Positions 31,452 to 39,548 of a stretch of 44,043 bases of DNA are shown here, one piece after another (position 1 is the first letter of the stretch; each line of letters starts with the position of its first letter). This DNA is from Odoribacter sp. (lineage in GTDB: Bacteria > Bacteroidota > Bacteroidia > Bacteroidales > Prolixibacteraceae). The stretch covers positions 1 to 44,043 of the forward strand of contig PNOH01000037.1 in assembly GCA_013824715.1 (NCBI GenBank), written 5' to 3'. The notes under the pieces are model-generated. The model was not told where the DNA came from. It ran no database searches and worked only from the letters and a program-made list of their open reading frames with translations. The translations under genes were made by a program, and so were the position numbers.

Positions 31452-32345
31452 TTAAATCTTCATGCGTAAAAAGGTTCCCAACGGAAGCTGAATCCCGGTT
31501 TGTGACAGCAGATAGAATTCTCCGAATTCTTTTTCTGAAGAGGTAAGGTAACTCGCAACCACATTGTTACCAATGAGCGAAGAAAAACCAAGTGAATAAA
31601 GATTGAGTACCAGAAAACTATCCTTTCCGGCTAAAAGCTGGGAACAAAGTTTCATCAGTTCATTGAAATTCTCTTCCAGAACCCACTTTTCGCCTGCCGG
31701 CCCACGGCCATAAGCTGGCGGATCGAGAATGACTCCCTGGTATTTTTTGCCCCGGTTCACTTCTCGTCTGACAAATTTAAGGGCGTCTTCAACCAGCCAG
31801 CGAATGTCTTTTAATCCGGAAAGTTCCATGTTTTCGCGCGCCCAGGTGATTACGTTTTTAACCGCATCAACGTGGGTTACATCCGCTCCGGCAGCTTTTG
31901 CCGCCAATGAAGCTCCGCCTGTGTAGGCAAATAAATTCAAAACTTTACATCCGGCGCCGGCTTTTTTAACATTTTCGGCAATGTATTTCCAGTTTTCGGC
32001 CTGTTCGGGAAATACACCGATATGCCCGAAAGTGGTCAGGTTCAGCTTAAAATTCAGGATTACAGAATCCAATTCATAAGTAATGACCCAGCTTTCAGGC
32101 ATTTTTTTGAAGAAGGTCCAGCCTCCGTTTTCCTCGTCAGCAAAACGATAGGCTTTTTTCTGTTTCTCGCGCTGGTAGCGGGCATGGGCGGTTTTCAGCC
32201 ATTCTTCCTCCGGAAGTCGTTTGTTCCAGATGGCCTGAGGCTCAGGACGAATAAGGATATATTTTCCAAATCGCTCCATCTTTTCAAACCCGCCGCAGTC
32301 AATGAGTTCGTAATCTTTCCAACCTTCAGCTTTAAGAATGATCAT
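31452..32345 (-). CDS. Class I SAM-dependent methyltransferase, RlmI-like
   Basis: This 298-residue methyltransferase is related to the COG1092 (RlmI/YccW) group that modifies rRNA cytosine. The SAM site is LNLFAYTGGASLAAKAAGADVTHVDAVKNVITWARENMELSG, an aspartate/NPP-type catalytic motif is VILDPPAYGRGPAGEKW, and FLVLNLYSLGFS follows. The N-terminal part is short and lacks the PUA domain of E. coli RlmI, so substrate identity is open. The start is placed at ATG 32345 (MIILKAEGWKDYELIDCGGFEKMERFG); the longer frame from 32441 has no homologous feel. Confidence 0.85.
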   Translation of the reverse strand: MIILKAEGWKDYELIDCGGFEKMERFGKYILIRPEPQAIWNKRLPEEEWLKTAHARYQREKQKKAYRFADEENGGWTFFKKMPESWVITYELDSVILNFKLNLTTFGHIGVFPEQAENWKYIAENVKKAGAGCKVLNLFAYTGGASLAAKAAGADVTHVDAVKNVITWARENMELSGLKDIRWLVEDALKFVRREVNRGKKYQGVILDPPAYGRGPAGEKWVLEENFNELMKLCSQLLAGKDSFLVLNLYSLGFSSLIGNNVVASYLTSSEKEFGEFYLLSQTGIQLPLGTFLRMKI

Positions 32346-32591
32346 TTGAATTTTAATAGGGTTCTGGCTCCAAAAGTAATTGAAAAAATTGGTTTGATTT
32401 TGATCATTGCCATAAACGCCGAAATGCCAAATCATTTCCAATCATGTCATCCCTTCAGGATTGTTTTTTATTTCAGAATAAAACTGAATTGCTTTGTAAA
32501 CGCCGAAAGCATGATCTGATTATATTTTTGCCCCCAAGATAGCAGTTTATAAATCCCGAATGGATGACCTTTTTCGTCCGTTCGTTTGATA

Positions 32592-32623
32592 TTTTCAAAC
32601 TCTCGTTTTATTAGGTATTTTTG
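32592..32623 (+). promoter_or_regulatory. Putative promoter of the SpoU methyltransferase gene
   Basis: TATTTTTG (32616-32623) is preceded at 20 bp by TTTT (32592-32595). The ATG is 21 bp downstream. A second TATTTTTG at 32523-32530 could also serve, with a longer leader. Confidence 0.45.
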
Positions 32624-32643
32624 ATTTTTGAAAAATCAATATT

Positions 32644-33456
32644 ATGCTTTTTCGTGACCCGATAACCAGCGCTCAAAACCCCCGAATCAAAAACTTTATT
32701 CACCTGCAAAAAGCAAGGGAAAGGAAGGCACAGAACGTCTTCGTTGTTGAAGGCCTGAAGGAATACACCCAGGCAATCAGGCATAAATACCTGTTTGCCG
32801 GTATTTATGTTTGTCCCGACCTGATTTCGGAAGTTCATTTTAAAGCGATATCGGCAGGCATTAATCCCGATGACGGGGTGTATCCGGTCTCGAAAGAGGT
32901 ATTCGATAAAATTGCCTACCGCGAAGGAAGTGGCGGAGTCATAGCATTGGCCCGCCCGAAAAGTCATAGCCTGTTGGATTTAAACCTGAATACAAACCAT
33001 CTTCTGCTCGTTTTGGAGTCGGTTGAAAAACCCGGAAACCTGGGCGCCATTCTTCGCACAGCCGATGCTGCGGGAGTAGATGCAGTAATTGTATGCGATC
33101 CGCAAACCGATATTTACAACCCGAATGTAGTTCGTTCGAGTATCGGCTGTTTGTTTAGCGTTCCTTTGGCGGTATGTAATTCGAACGAAGCCATTGCCTG
33201 GCTGAAATCGAATCATATTGGCATCTACTGTACTTACCTGAAAGCGGCTGTTCCTTATACTGCAGTTGATTTTTCAAAACCATCGGCCATTGTGTTGGGT
33301 ACCGAATCGGAAGGCATTACGGCAAAATGGATCGAGGCTGCCGATCAAAACATCATTATCCCGATGCAGGGAAGCGCCGATTCCATGAATGTATCGACAT
33401 CGGCTGCTGTGGTTGTTTTTGAGGCTTGCCGGCAACGAAATTTTGGGAAAGGCTAA
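32644..33456 (+). CDS. TrmH/SpoU-family RNA 2'-O-methyltransferase
   Basis: This 270-residue SPOUT enzyme 2'-O-methylates ribose in rRNA or tRNA. The N-terminal substrate-binding domain (NPRIKNFIHLQKARERKAQNVFVVEGLKE) is typical. The three SpoU motifs follow: LVLESVEKPGNLGAILRTADAAGVDAVIV, AIVLGTESEGITAKWIEAADQNIIIPM and DSMNVSTSAAVVVFEA. Target nucleoside unknown. It stands 36 nt before the serine hydrolase gene with a new leader, so co-transcription is uncertain. Confidence 0.93.
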   Translation: MLFRDPITSAQNPRIKNFIHLQKARERKAQNVFVVEGLKEYTQAIRHKYLFAGIYVCPDLISEVHFKAISAGINPDDGVYPVSKEVFDKIAYREGSGGVIALARPKSHSLLDLNLNTNHLLLVLESVEKPGNLGAILRTADAAGVDAVIVCDPQTDIYNPNVVRSSIGCLFSVPLAVCNSNEAIAWLKSNHIGIYCTYLKAAVPYTAVDFSKPSAIVLGTESEGITAKWIEAADQNIIIPMQGSADSMNVSTSAAVVVFEACRQRNFGKG

Positions 33457-33492
33457 ATAAAGTACCGACGAACTAACAAACAAAAATAAACC

Positions 33493-35064
33493 ATGATTAA
33501 CAGGAGACTTTTCATCAGAAACACAGGACTAGGCGCAGCAAGCCTGGGATTAATGACCGCATTTCCGGGCTTCAGTCAGGCCTTAATCTCCGCGAAACCA
33601 TTTGTATTACCACGCAGTACGCCTGAAAAGCAAGGAATATCCCCGGCAGCGATCCGAAATTTTTTGGATACGGTTTCAAAAAGCAAACAGGAATTTCATA
33701 GCCTGATGATACTTCGCCATGGACATGTGGTTGCCGAAGGTTGGTGGGCTCCTTATTCGTCTGAACATCGGATGCAATTGTATTCACTGAGTAAAAGTTT
33801 TACCAGCACGGCTATTGGATTTGCGGTAACCGAAGGGCTTCTTTCCGTGGACGACCCGGTAATCAGGTTTTTTCCGGATGATCTTCCTGCCGAAATCAGC
33901 GAAAACCTTGCTGCCCTGAAAGTAAAGCATTTGCTGATGATGTCGGTCGGCCATGCCAAAGATTCCATCATGATACTGGAAGCTTCACCGGCCGGAGTTC
34001 GATGGGAAAAGACATTTTTAAACCAGCCGGTGGTTTTTAAGCCGGGCACCCAGTTCATGTACAATTCAGGAGCCAGCTATATGCTAAGTTCCATTGTCAA
34101 AAAAGTGAGCGGAAAAACCGCGCACGAGTTCTTACGGCCACGATTGTACGAACCACTGGATATCCCCGAAGCAACCTGGACTGAAAATTTCGAAGGCGTT
34201 AACATGGGAGCGTCACATTTGCGCATGAGAACAGAAAGCCTGGCCAAATTCGGGCAGTTGTACCTTCAAAAAGGAAAGTGGAACGGCAAGCAGGTCCTCA
34301 GCGAAAAATGGATTGCCGAAGCGACGTCCAAACAGATTGAAAACGGCAAGAACGACAGCAGTTGGGGTTACGGTTATCAGTTTTGGCTGAATCCTCCCGG
34401 TGGGTTCCGTGCCGACGGCGCTTTTGGCCAATTCACGATGGTTTTACCTGAACAGGATGCGGTGGTTGTGATAACCAGTGAAAGTATGGACACCAAAACC
34501 ACCATGCAACTGGTTTGGGACGGGCTGGTTTCTGCAATGACCAGTGCAGCTCTTCCCGAAAGTTCTGTTGAACAGAAACAACTCAGGGTTGACCTGAGAG
34601 CGCTAAAATATGATCCCCCAAAGTTGGGGACTAATTCAACTGCCGCAGCCAGGATATCCGGAAAAGAATTTTTGCTGGATAATAACCAATTCAATGCGAA
34701 AGCTGTATCCTTCCAGTTTGATGGTGACAAATGTATTTTTACCCTGAAGGAAGACGGAAAACCGGATATCGAAATTACCAATGGCATGAATTACTGGATC
34801 AGGAAAGGGAATTTAAAGCCCGCGCCACATTCGTTGTTCTCGCTGCGACGGATTGACTTTGATTCGATTGTTGCAGCAAGCGCAACCTGGCAAAATGAAA
34901 ACACACTCCTGCTGACCTGGCGTTTCATCGAAACCGTGCATGGCGACAGCCTCACCTGCATTTTTGACGGCGATCAATTAATCATCAAATTCCTGTTTAG
35001 TGTAGCCCGGCTTCAGAACAAACCCGATGACCGACCTGATATTTCGTGTACAATGATGGCATAA
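33493..35064 (+). CDS. Exported serine hydrolase, class C beta-lactamase family
   Basis: This 523-residue protein has an export signal containing RRLFIRNTGLGAASLGLMTAFPG (Tat-like, RR followed by hydrophobic segment). The catalytic domain has the SxxK motif SLSK (Ser98, Lys101) within MQLYSLSKSFTSTAIG, a Tyr motif YNSGASYMLSS (Tyr190), and a late HxG-like site replaced by GAFGQFTMVLPE. The family includes esterases, DD-peptidases and beta-lactamases; this long form is usually annotated simply as serine hydrolase. About 150 C-terminal residues form an extra beta-rich domain (from about residue 370) often seen in such hydrolases. Substrate unknown. Confidence 0.88.
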   Translation: MINRRLFIRNTGLGAASLGLMTAFPGFSQALISAKPFVLPRSTPEKQGISPAAIRNFLDTVSKSKQEFHSLMILRHGHVVAEGWWAPYSSEHRMQLYSLSKSFTSTAIGFAVTEGLLSVDDPVIRFFPDDLPAEISENLAALKVKHLLMMSVGHAKDSIMILEASPAGVRWEKTFLNQPVVFKPGTQFMYNSGASYMLSSIVKKVSGKTAHEFLRPRLYEPLDIPEATWTENFEGVNMGASHLRMRTESLAKFGQLYLQKGKWNGKQVLSEKWIAEATSKQIENGKNDSSWGYGYQFWLNPPGGFRADGAFGQFTMVLPEQDAVVVITSESMDTKTTMQLVWDGLVSAMTSAALPESSVEQKQLRVDLRALKYDPPKLGTNSTAAARISGKEFLLDNNQFNAKAVSFQFDGDKCIFTLKEDGKPDIEITNGMNYWIRKGNLKPAPHSLFSLRRIDFDSIVAASATWQNENTLLLTWRFIETVHGDSLTCIFDGDQLIIKFLFSVARLQNKPDDRPDISCTMMA

Positions 35065-35103
35065 TCAGAAGAATATAAACAAGACCAATTTTTCATATTA
35101 AGA

Positions 35104-35862
35104 TTATTTGTTTTTTGAATACGACAAATCTTTCAGCCACCATGTATCTTTCTTTTCCTCTTTTCGAAAACAGGTGATTGCTTCTTTATTTATATCCGCA
35201 AAATCGTTTTTGATTAACTCCCAGTTCTTACTGTCCTGCTCCCAGAAATCATTTACACTTTTTGCAAATGTCCATAACATCATCACAGGCATTTCAAAAC
35301 CAATTTTGCCATAACCAATGTACGTGGCGTCACTGATATTTTTCGCCTTAGAAACAGCATTTGCCTTTTTCACCAGAGCTTCCATTTCCTTTTCTTTTCC
35401 CTTTTTCAAATAAAAAGCCTGCCACCGGCAATAATGGTGTTCGTCTTCCATTAACCGTGGCGATGCAGGTTCGTAGCTTAAATCGAACCGTAAGGTTGCA
35501 AATTTTTCTTCGGTATATTCAATACAATCGTTAAATCGTTTGAATTTTTCGGGGCCGTACCGGGCAACTACCGAATCCCAGGCTGTCGCAATTTTTAAAG
35601 CATCATCCATCGAATTTACCGGGTACCACAGGTAATACTTAAAATCACCCGATGTCCAGAACTGGAAATCAAACGGGAATTTAACCTCTTTGCAAATGGT
35701 CAAAAGTTCCTTGTTTATTTCCATGTATTGATTCATCATTTCGGGTTTAATCACTTCGGTCCCAACCAGCCATAGCTGTTCTTTCTTTTCCTGTGCGCGG
35801 GAGTTGGCTGCGAAAACTCCTGAAAGCAGGAGTAAAACTATAAATACGGTTAATGATTTCAT
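35104..35862 (-). CDS. Secreted protein of unknown function
   Basis: This 252-residue protein has signal peptide MKSLTVFIVLLLLSGVFAANSRAQ and no recognised domain. The mature part has two related-looking halves: residues about 30-120 (VGTEVIKPEMMNQYMEINKELLTICKE...DFQFWTSGDFKYYLWYPVNSMDDALKIATAWDSV) and about 140-240 (WQAFYLKKGKEKEMEALVKKANAVSKAKNISDATYIGYG...MMLWTFAKSVNDFWEQDSKNW). Each goes helix-strand-strand with a W/Y-rich strand, reminiscent of a duplicated dimeric alpha/beta-barrel fold; that is inference. It lies downstream of the aldo/keto reductase on the same strand, 64 bp apart, so co-transcription is possible. Confidence 0.75.
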   Translation of the reverse strand: MKSLTVFIVLLLLSGVFAANSRAQEKKEQLWLVGTEVIKPEMMNQYMEINKELLTICKEVKFPFDFQFWTSGDFKYYLWYPVNSMDDALKIATAWDSVVARYGPEKFKRFNDCIEYTEEKFATLRFDLSYEPASPRLMEDEHHYCRWQAFYLKKGKEKEMEALVKKANAVSKAKNISDATYIGYGKIGFEMPVMMLWTFAKSVNDFWEQDSKNWELIKNDFADINKEAITCFRKEEKKDTWWLKDLSYSKNK

Positions 35863-35926
35863 GATTTGTAATTTTTGGTTTATTAAAATCCTGACTGTAA
35901 TTATCTGATAAACAGTTGAAATTAGA

Positions 35927-36940
35927 TTATTCTGATTCCTTATGCAGGATGGAATCAATTTCCTTCATTTGCCCGCCGGACAATGGCCCAAATTGCATAG
36001 CACCGGCGTTTTCCTCAACCTGTTTCACGGTTTTGAAGCCCGGGATTGGGATGGTATTTTCGCTTGTGGCCCAAAGCCATGCCAGCGCTCCCTGAGCCAG
36101 TGTGCGTCCGTTGCTTTTGAGTATTTCCCCGATTGCATCCAGTTTATCCAATAATTCCTTAACGGGTTTGCCATCAGAGAAAAAGATGTGGTATTCATCA
36201 CCAAAATGGTGAAGAATTGACCTGACATCATCAGTGGGTAAATTTGTAGCTGTGGAAAATTTACCGGTCAGCAAACCCATTGCCAAAGGCCCGCGGTTAA
36301 TGCTGGCCAGGTTTTTATCCTCGCATAACTGAAGAATATCCTTGTTCCCGACAAAGAGGTTAAAAATTTGCTGAATGGCGATACAATTCTCCCCTTCGGC
36401 AAAAAAGGCTGCCCGTTCGGTATGATCGGTACTCCACCCGTATCCTTTGATTTTACCTTCTTTCACCAGCTCTTCCAACGCATCCCTGGTGGCTTGTGCC
36501 TTATCCAGCGGATAGGAATCCAGGTGCAACTGGTACAAATCAATGTAATCGGTTTGCAGCCGGGTAAGGCTGTCTTCAACGGCTTTCCGGATGTATTCAG
36601 GAGTGCCGTCGCCTTCAAAATCATTGATCTGGCCGCTTCCTGGTTCGAAAGTCATGCCGAATTTGGTGGCAATAACCACTTTGTCGCGTTTGCCTTTTAT
36701 GGCTTGACCGACCAGTTTTTCTGAATGTCCGGTGCCATACATATCCGCTGTGTCGAGGAAATTGATCCCCAAATCGAGACCTCGCCGAAGTGCATTCAGC
36801 GATTCATTGTCATCTACGGCGCTCCATCCGAGCGGCATTCCCTGCAGGAACATATTCCCGCCGATTGCCCAGCATCCAAGTCCCATGGGGCTGACTTCGA
36901 TGCCCGACCTGCCTAATTTTCTTGTAAAATTATTTTTCAT
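35927..36940 (-). CDS. Cytoplasmic aldo/keto reductase
   Basis: This 337-residue AKR has the family opening RKLGRSGIEVSPMGLGCWAIGG, the catalytic Asp/Tyr in NFLDTADMYGTGHSEKLVG, Lys in VVIATKFGM, and the His region in YIDLYQLHLDSYPLDKAQ. The NADPH-binding C-terminal segment is NTIPIPGFKTVKQVEENAGAMQFGPLS. No signal peptide, unlike the Tat-exported paralogue at 23271-24155. ATG 36940 starts at MKNNFTRKLG; an upstream ATG at 37009 would add 23 residues without support. Substrate unknown. The upstream region contains two palindromes about 235-270 bp away. Confidence 0.92.
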   Translation of the reverse strand: MKNNFTRKLGRSGIEVSPMGLGCWAIGGNMFLQGMPLGWSAVDDNESLNALRRGLDLGINFLDTADMYGTGHSEKLVGQAIKGKRDKVVIATKFGMTFEPGSGQINDFEGDGTPEYIRKAVEDSLTRLQTDYIDLYQLHLDSYPLDKAQATRDALEELVKEGKIKGYGWSTDHTERAAFFAEGENCIAIQQIFNLFVGNKDILQLCEDKNLASINRGPLAMGLLTGKFSTATNLPTDDVRSILHHFGDEYHIFFSDGKPVKELLDKLDAIGEILKSNGRTLAQGALAWLWATSENTIPIPGFKTVKQVEENAGAMQFGPLSGGQMKEIDSILHKESE

Positions 36941-37448
36941 GATTTTTAGTCTTAACTTATAAAATTCAGTCATGCCCCCAATTAATGTTAGGATTTGACT
37001 TGCATTCAATCAAAATGGATAGCATCCATATGAAATAGAAAATAGTGGAGCAATTGAGAAACTGTTAAAAATGATTTTCAAGCCAAAAATCAAAAAACAT
37101 GAAATTTAAACAGCGTGTGTTTAGTGTTTCAATCAGAGTAGCTTTCGAGCTTTTGCAGATAATCCACAAATAATTTGAGTATTGAACTCAAATAAATGAC
37201 ACTGTCATTGTACCCTATGAAATATAACAAAATGATATTGAGTGTATTAAAATTACAAAAATGAAAATAGGGAATGTGTGTTTTTTAGCAGTTACCTACA
37301 TTTTCAAATCAATTAATCCGAAAATTCTTAAAAAGTTAACATGCATTGAATCCAAAATTTAACTATCGGCAAAAAATTGTTTTTTTCAGAAACAATATTC
37401 TACCAAATCAGCTTTTAAGTATCTTAGCCCGCCAATCCGCATTCCGCT
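36941..37448. other. 508-bp AT-rich divergent intergenic region
   Basis: No ORF, RNA or repeat family is recognised. It separates the minus-strand aldo/keto reductase from plus-strand resB. Two palindromes stand 3 bp apart: TTTGAGT-ATTGA-ACTCAAA (37174-37192) and ATGACA-C-TGTCAT (37196-37208). Near resB a -7-like TATCTTAG lies at 37430-37437, 11 bp before the ATG. The rest holds A/T runs only. Confidence 0.5.
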
Positions 37449-38696
37449 ATGAGTAACGAAAACAGAAGAAAAATTTGGTCGCATCCGTGGTCGTACCGCG
37501 AAGGAACAATCGCAGCAGTGGCAATCCTGCTTCTGGGATTTGCGCTTCAGCTTTCCACCAACGGAATGATACTCCGGATGGCTGGTTTTCCGTGGAACCT
37601 CTTGTCGGGATTGGTTTTTCTTGGTATTCTGATTCCTGCGTATTATCTGCTAAAACATACACCGGTCATCAAAGGACTGGGCAGCGTGAAAGCAGCCTTG
37701 CCTGCCATTCTGGGTTTTACCTTTCTGGTACTGCTCATGGGTTTTGTGAAACAGGATGTGGAACCGAAATCCGCTCTGTTTCGGACTTTGGGATTAACTC
37801 ATCTGGTTAAAACCTGGCCGTTCATCCTGATCAACCTGTATTTAATGATTTTGTTGGGTATAATCACTATGAAACGGCTGACTCCCTTTAACCTGAAGAA
37901 TGCTGGTTTTTTCCTCAACCATTTTGGCTTATTTCTGGTATTGTTTTCAACGGCTTTGGGAAGTAGCGACATGCAGCGGCTCCGCATGAACTGCTACGAA
38001 GACCAGACCGAATGGCGAGCTGTGGATACTTCAGGAAAGACAATAGAACTGCCGATAGCGATTAAATTACTGAATTTCAACATCGCCGAATTCCGCCCGA
38101 AAGTGACTATCATAAATAACCAGACCGGACAGGTCGTACTGAATAAAGGCAAAAATCAGTTCGAAATGTTGGATAGGAATTCATTGGATTTATACGGATA
38201 TCATCTCGAAGTGGAGCAGTTTCTGGAATCATCAGGAAAAGTGGGTGAGGCTTATTTCCAGGTGAATGAACCCGGTTCGGCGCCTTCGGCTAAAGTAAAG
38301 GTGACCAAAGATGGTGTCGAAATTTCGGGATGGGTTTGCAGCGGAAGTTTCGTTAACCAGCCCGAAGCGCTCAAATTGAATGATACTCATTCACTGGTGA
38401 TGTTGCCCGCCGAACCCCGTAAATTCAGCTCCGAGCTGAACATTCAGACCAAAAGCGGAAAGAATATAACCACCATTATTGAAGTCAACCGACCTTATAA
38501 AATTGACGGATGGACGATTTACCAACTGAGCTACAACACCGAAATGGGCCGTTGGTCGAACCTGAGCGTGCTGGAACTGGTGCGAGATCCATGGTTACCT
38601 GTTGTGTATCTTGGCATTTTTCTGATGATGGCCGGGGCTGGATTCCTGTTTATAACCGGCAAACCAAAAAATGGAGGAACTGAACATGTGGCTTGA
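37449..38696 (+). CDS. ResB-like cytochrome c biogenesis protein
   Basis: This 415-residue membrane protein is of the ResB/Ccs1 type, which works with CcsA to deliver heme to apocytochromes c outside the inner membrane (System II). Four N-terminal hydrophobic segments (about residues 20-170, one ending in FFLNHFGLFLVLFSTALGSSDMQRLRM) are followed by a periplasmic beta-rich domain (about 175-375, with HSLVMLPAEPRKF and VNRPYKIDGWTIYQLSYNT). A last TM helix closes it (WLPVVYLGIFLMMAGAGFLFIT). His at NHFG is a candidate heme ligand. Its 3' end overlaps ccsA by 26 nt, so they are translationally coupled. Confidence 0.85.
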   Translation: MSNENRRKIWSHPWSYREGTIAAVAILLLGFALQLSTNGMILRMAGFPWNLLSGLVFLGILIPAYYLLKHTPVIKGLGSVKAALPAILGFTFLVLLMGFVKQDVEPKSALFRTLGLTHLVKTWPFILINLYLMILLGIITMKRLTPFNLKNAGFFLNHFGLFLVLFSTALGSSDMQRLRMNCYEDQTEWRAVDTSGKTIELPIAIKLLNFNIAEFRPKVTIINNQTGQVVLNKGKNQFEMLDRNSLDLYGYHLEVEQFLESSGKVGEAYFQVNEPGSAPSAKVKVTKDGVEISGWVCSGSFVNQPEALKLNDTHSLVMLPAEPRKFSSELNIQTKSGKNITTIIEVNRPYKIDGWTIYQLSYNTEMGRWSNLSVLELVRDPWLPVVYLGIFLMMAGAGFLFITGKPKNGGTEHVA

Positions 38697-39480
38697 TTAT
38701 CCTATATATGCAACTGTTGCCATTCTATGCTGGCTGGTGGCTTCCGGCCTATTTCTATCTTCAGGAAAAAAACTGATGAATCAGTTGGCTGCAGGACTTT
38801 CGTTTGCCGGTACAGCTTTTTTGCTGGTTTTTATAACTATTCTTTGGCTGCATATTCAACGGCCACCAATGCGCACATTGGGAGAAACCCGACTTTGGTA
38901 CGCCATATTCCTCTCAGGAATCGGACTTATTTCGTACCTCCGCTGGAAATACAAATGGCTGGTTTCTTATAGCCTGGGGCTGGCGATGGTGTTTTTAATT
39001 ATCAATCTGCAACATCCCGAAACTTACGACAAAACGCTGATGCCCGCACTACAAAGTCCGTGGTTCATCCCACACGTAATTGTCTATATTTTTGCCTATG
39101 CCATGTTGGGCGCATCGTCACTGGTAGCTTTGCGGAACCTGTTTTTTGCGCCGACCGAAAAAATCATCAAAGGGCCAATCCAAATGGCCGACAATCTGGT
39201 TTACATCGGATTTTCGTTCCTGACTTTCGGTTTGCTGTTTGGTGCGCTTTGGGCCAAGGAAGCCTGGGGGCATTATTGGACCTGGGACCCGAAAGAAACC
39301 TGGGCATTCATCACCTGGATGTTCTATTTGGTTTACATTCACTATCGTTTCCGTCATCCTTCGGAACACAAAAAAGCAATGACTATTCTTGCTGTTTCGT
39401 TTGCCATTTTAATGATTTGTTGGTTTGGCGTGAATTATCTGCCAAGCGCTCAAAACAGTGTGCATGTGTATTCGGAATAG
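38671..39480 (+). CDS. ccsA: CcsA-like heme lyase, cytochrome c biogenesis
   Basis: This 269-residue polytopic membrane protein has the tryptophan-rich WWD-type motif AWGHYWTWDPKETWAFITW (about residues 188-206), which holds heme in CcsA/ResC/CcmC proteins. Conserved His residues flank it (HIQRPP near 61, HVIVY near 135, HYRF near 215). It attaches heme to CxxCH sites together with ResB. The ATG at 38671 overlaps resB by 26 nt; an alternative ATG at 38686 would still overlap. The PepSY-TM gene follows 68 bp downstream. Confidence 0.92.
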   Translation: MEELNMWLDYPIYATVAILCWLVASGLFLSSGKKLMNQLAAGLSFAGTAFLLVFITILWLHIQRPPMRTLGETRLWYAIFLSGIGLISYLRWKYKWLVSYSLGLAMVFLIINLQHPETYDKTLMPALQSPWFIPHVIVYIFAYAMLGASSLVALRNLFFAPTEKIIKGPIQMADNLVYIGFSFLTFGLLFGALWAKEAWGHYWTWDPKETWAFITWMFYLVYIHYRFRHPSEHKKAMTILAVSFAILMICWFGVNYLPSAQNSVHVYSE

Positions 39481-39548
39481 ATTGTAACACTTGTTACACC
39501 TCCGCATCTGCAATCCTGCTACTTTTGAAGCTTTATCAGGCAGATTCA

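Noticed and set aside
39060-39548. 160-codon N-terminal extension of the PepSY-TM reading frame
   Set aside because: It overlaps ccsA in another frame and reads as random Cys/His-rich sequence; ATG 39549 starts a normal N-terminus.
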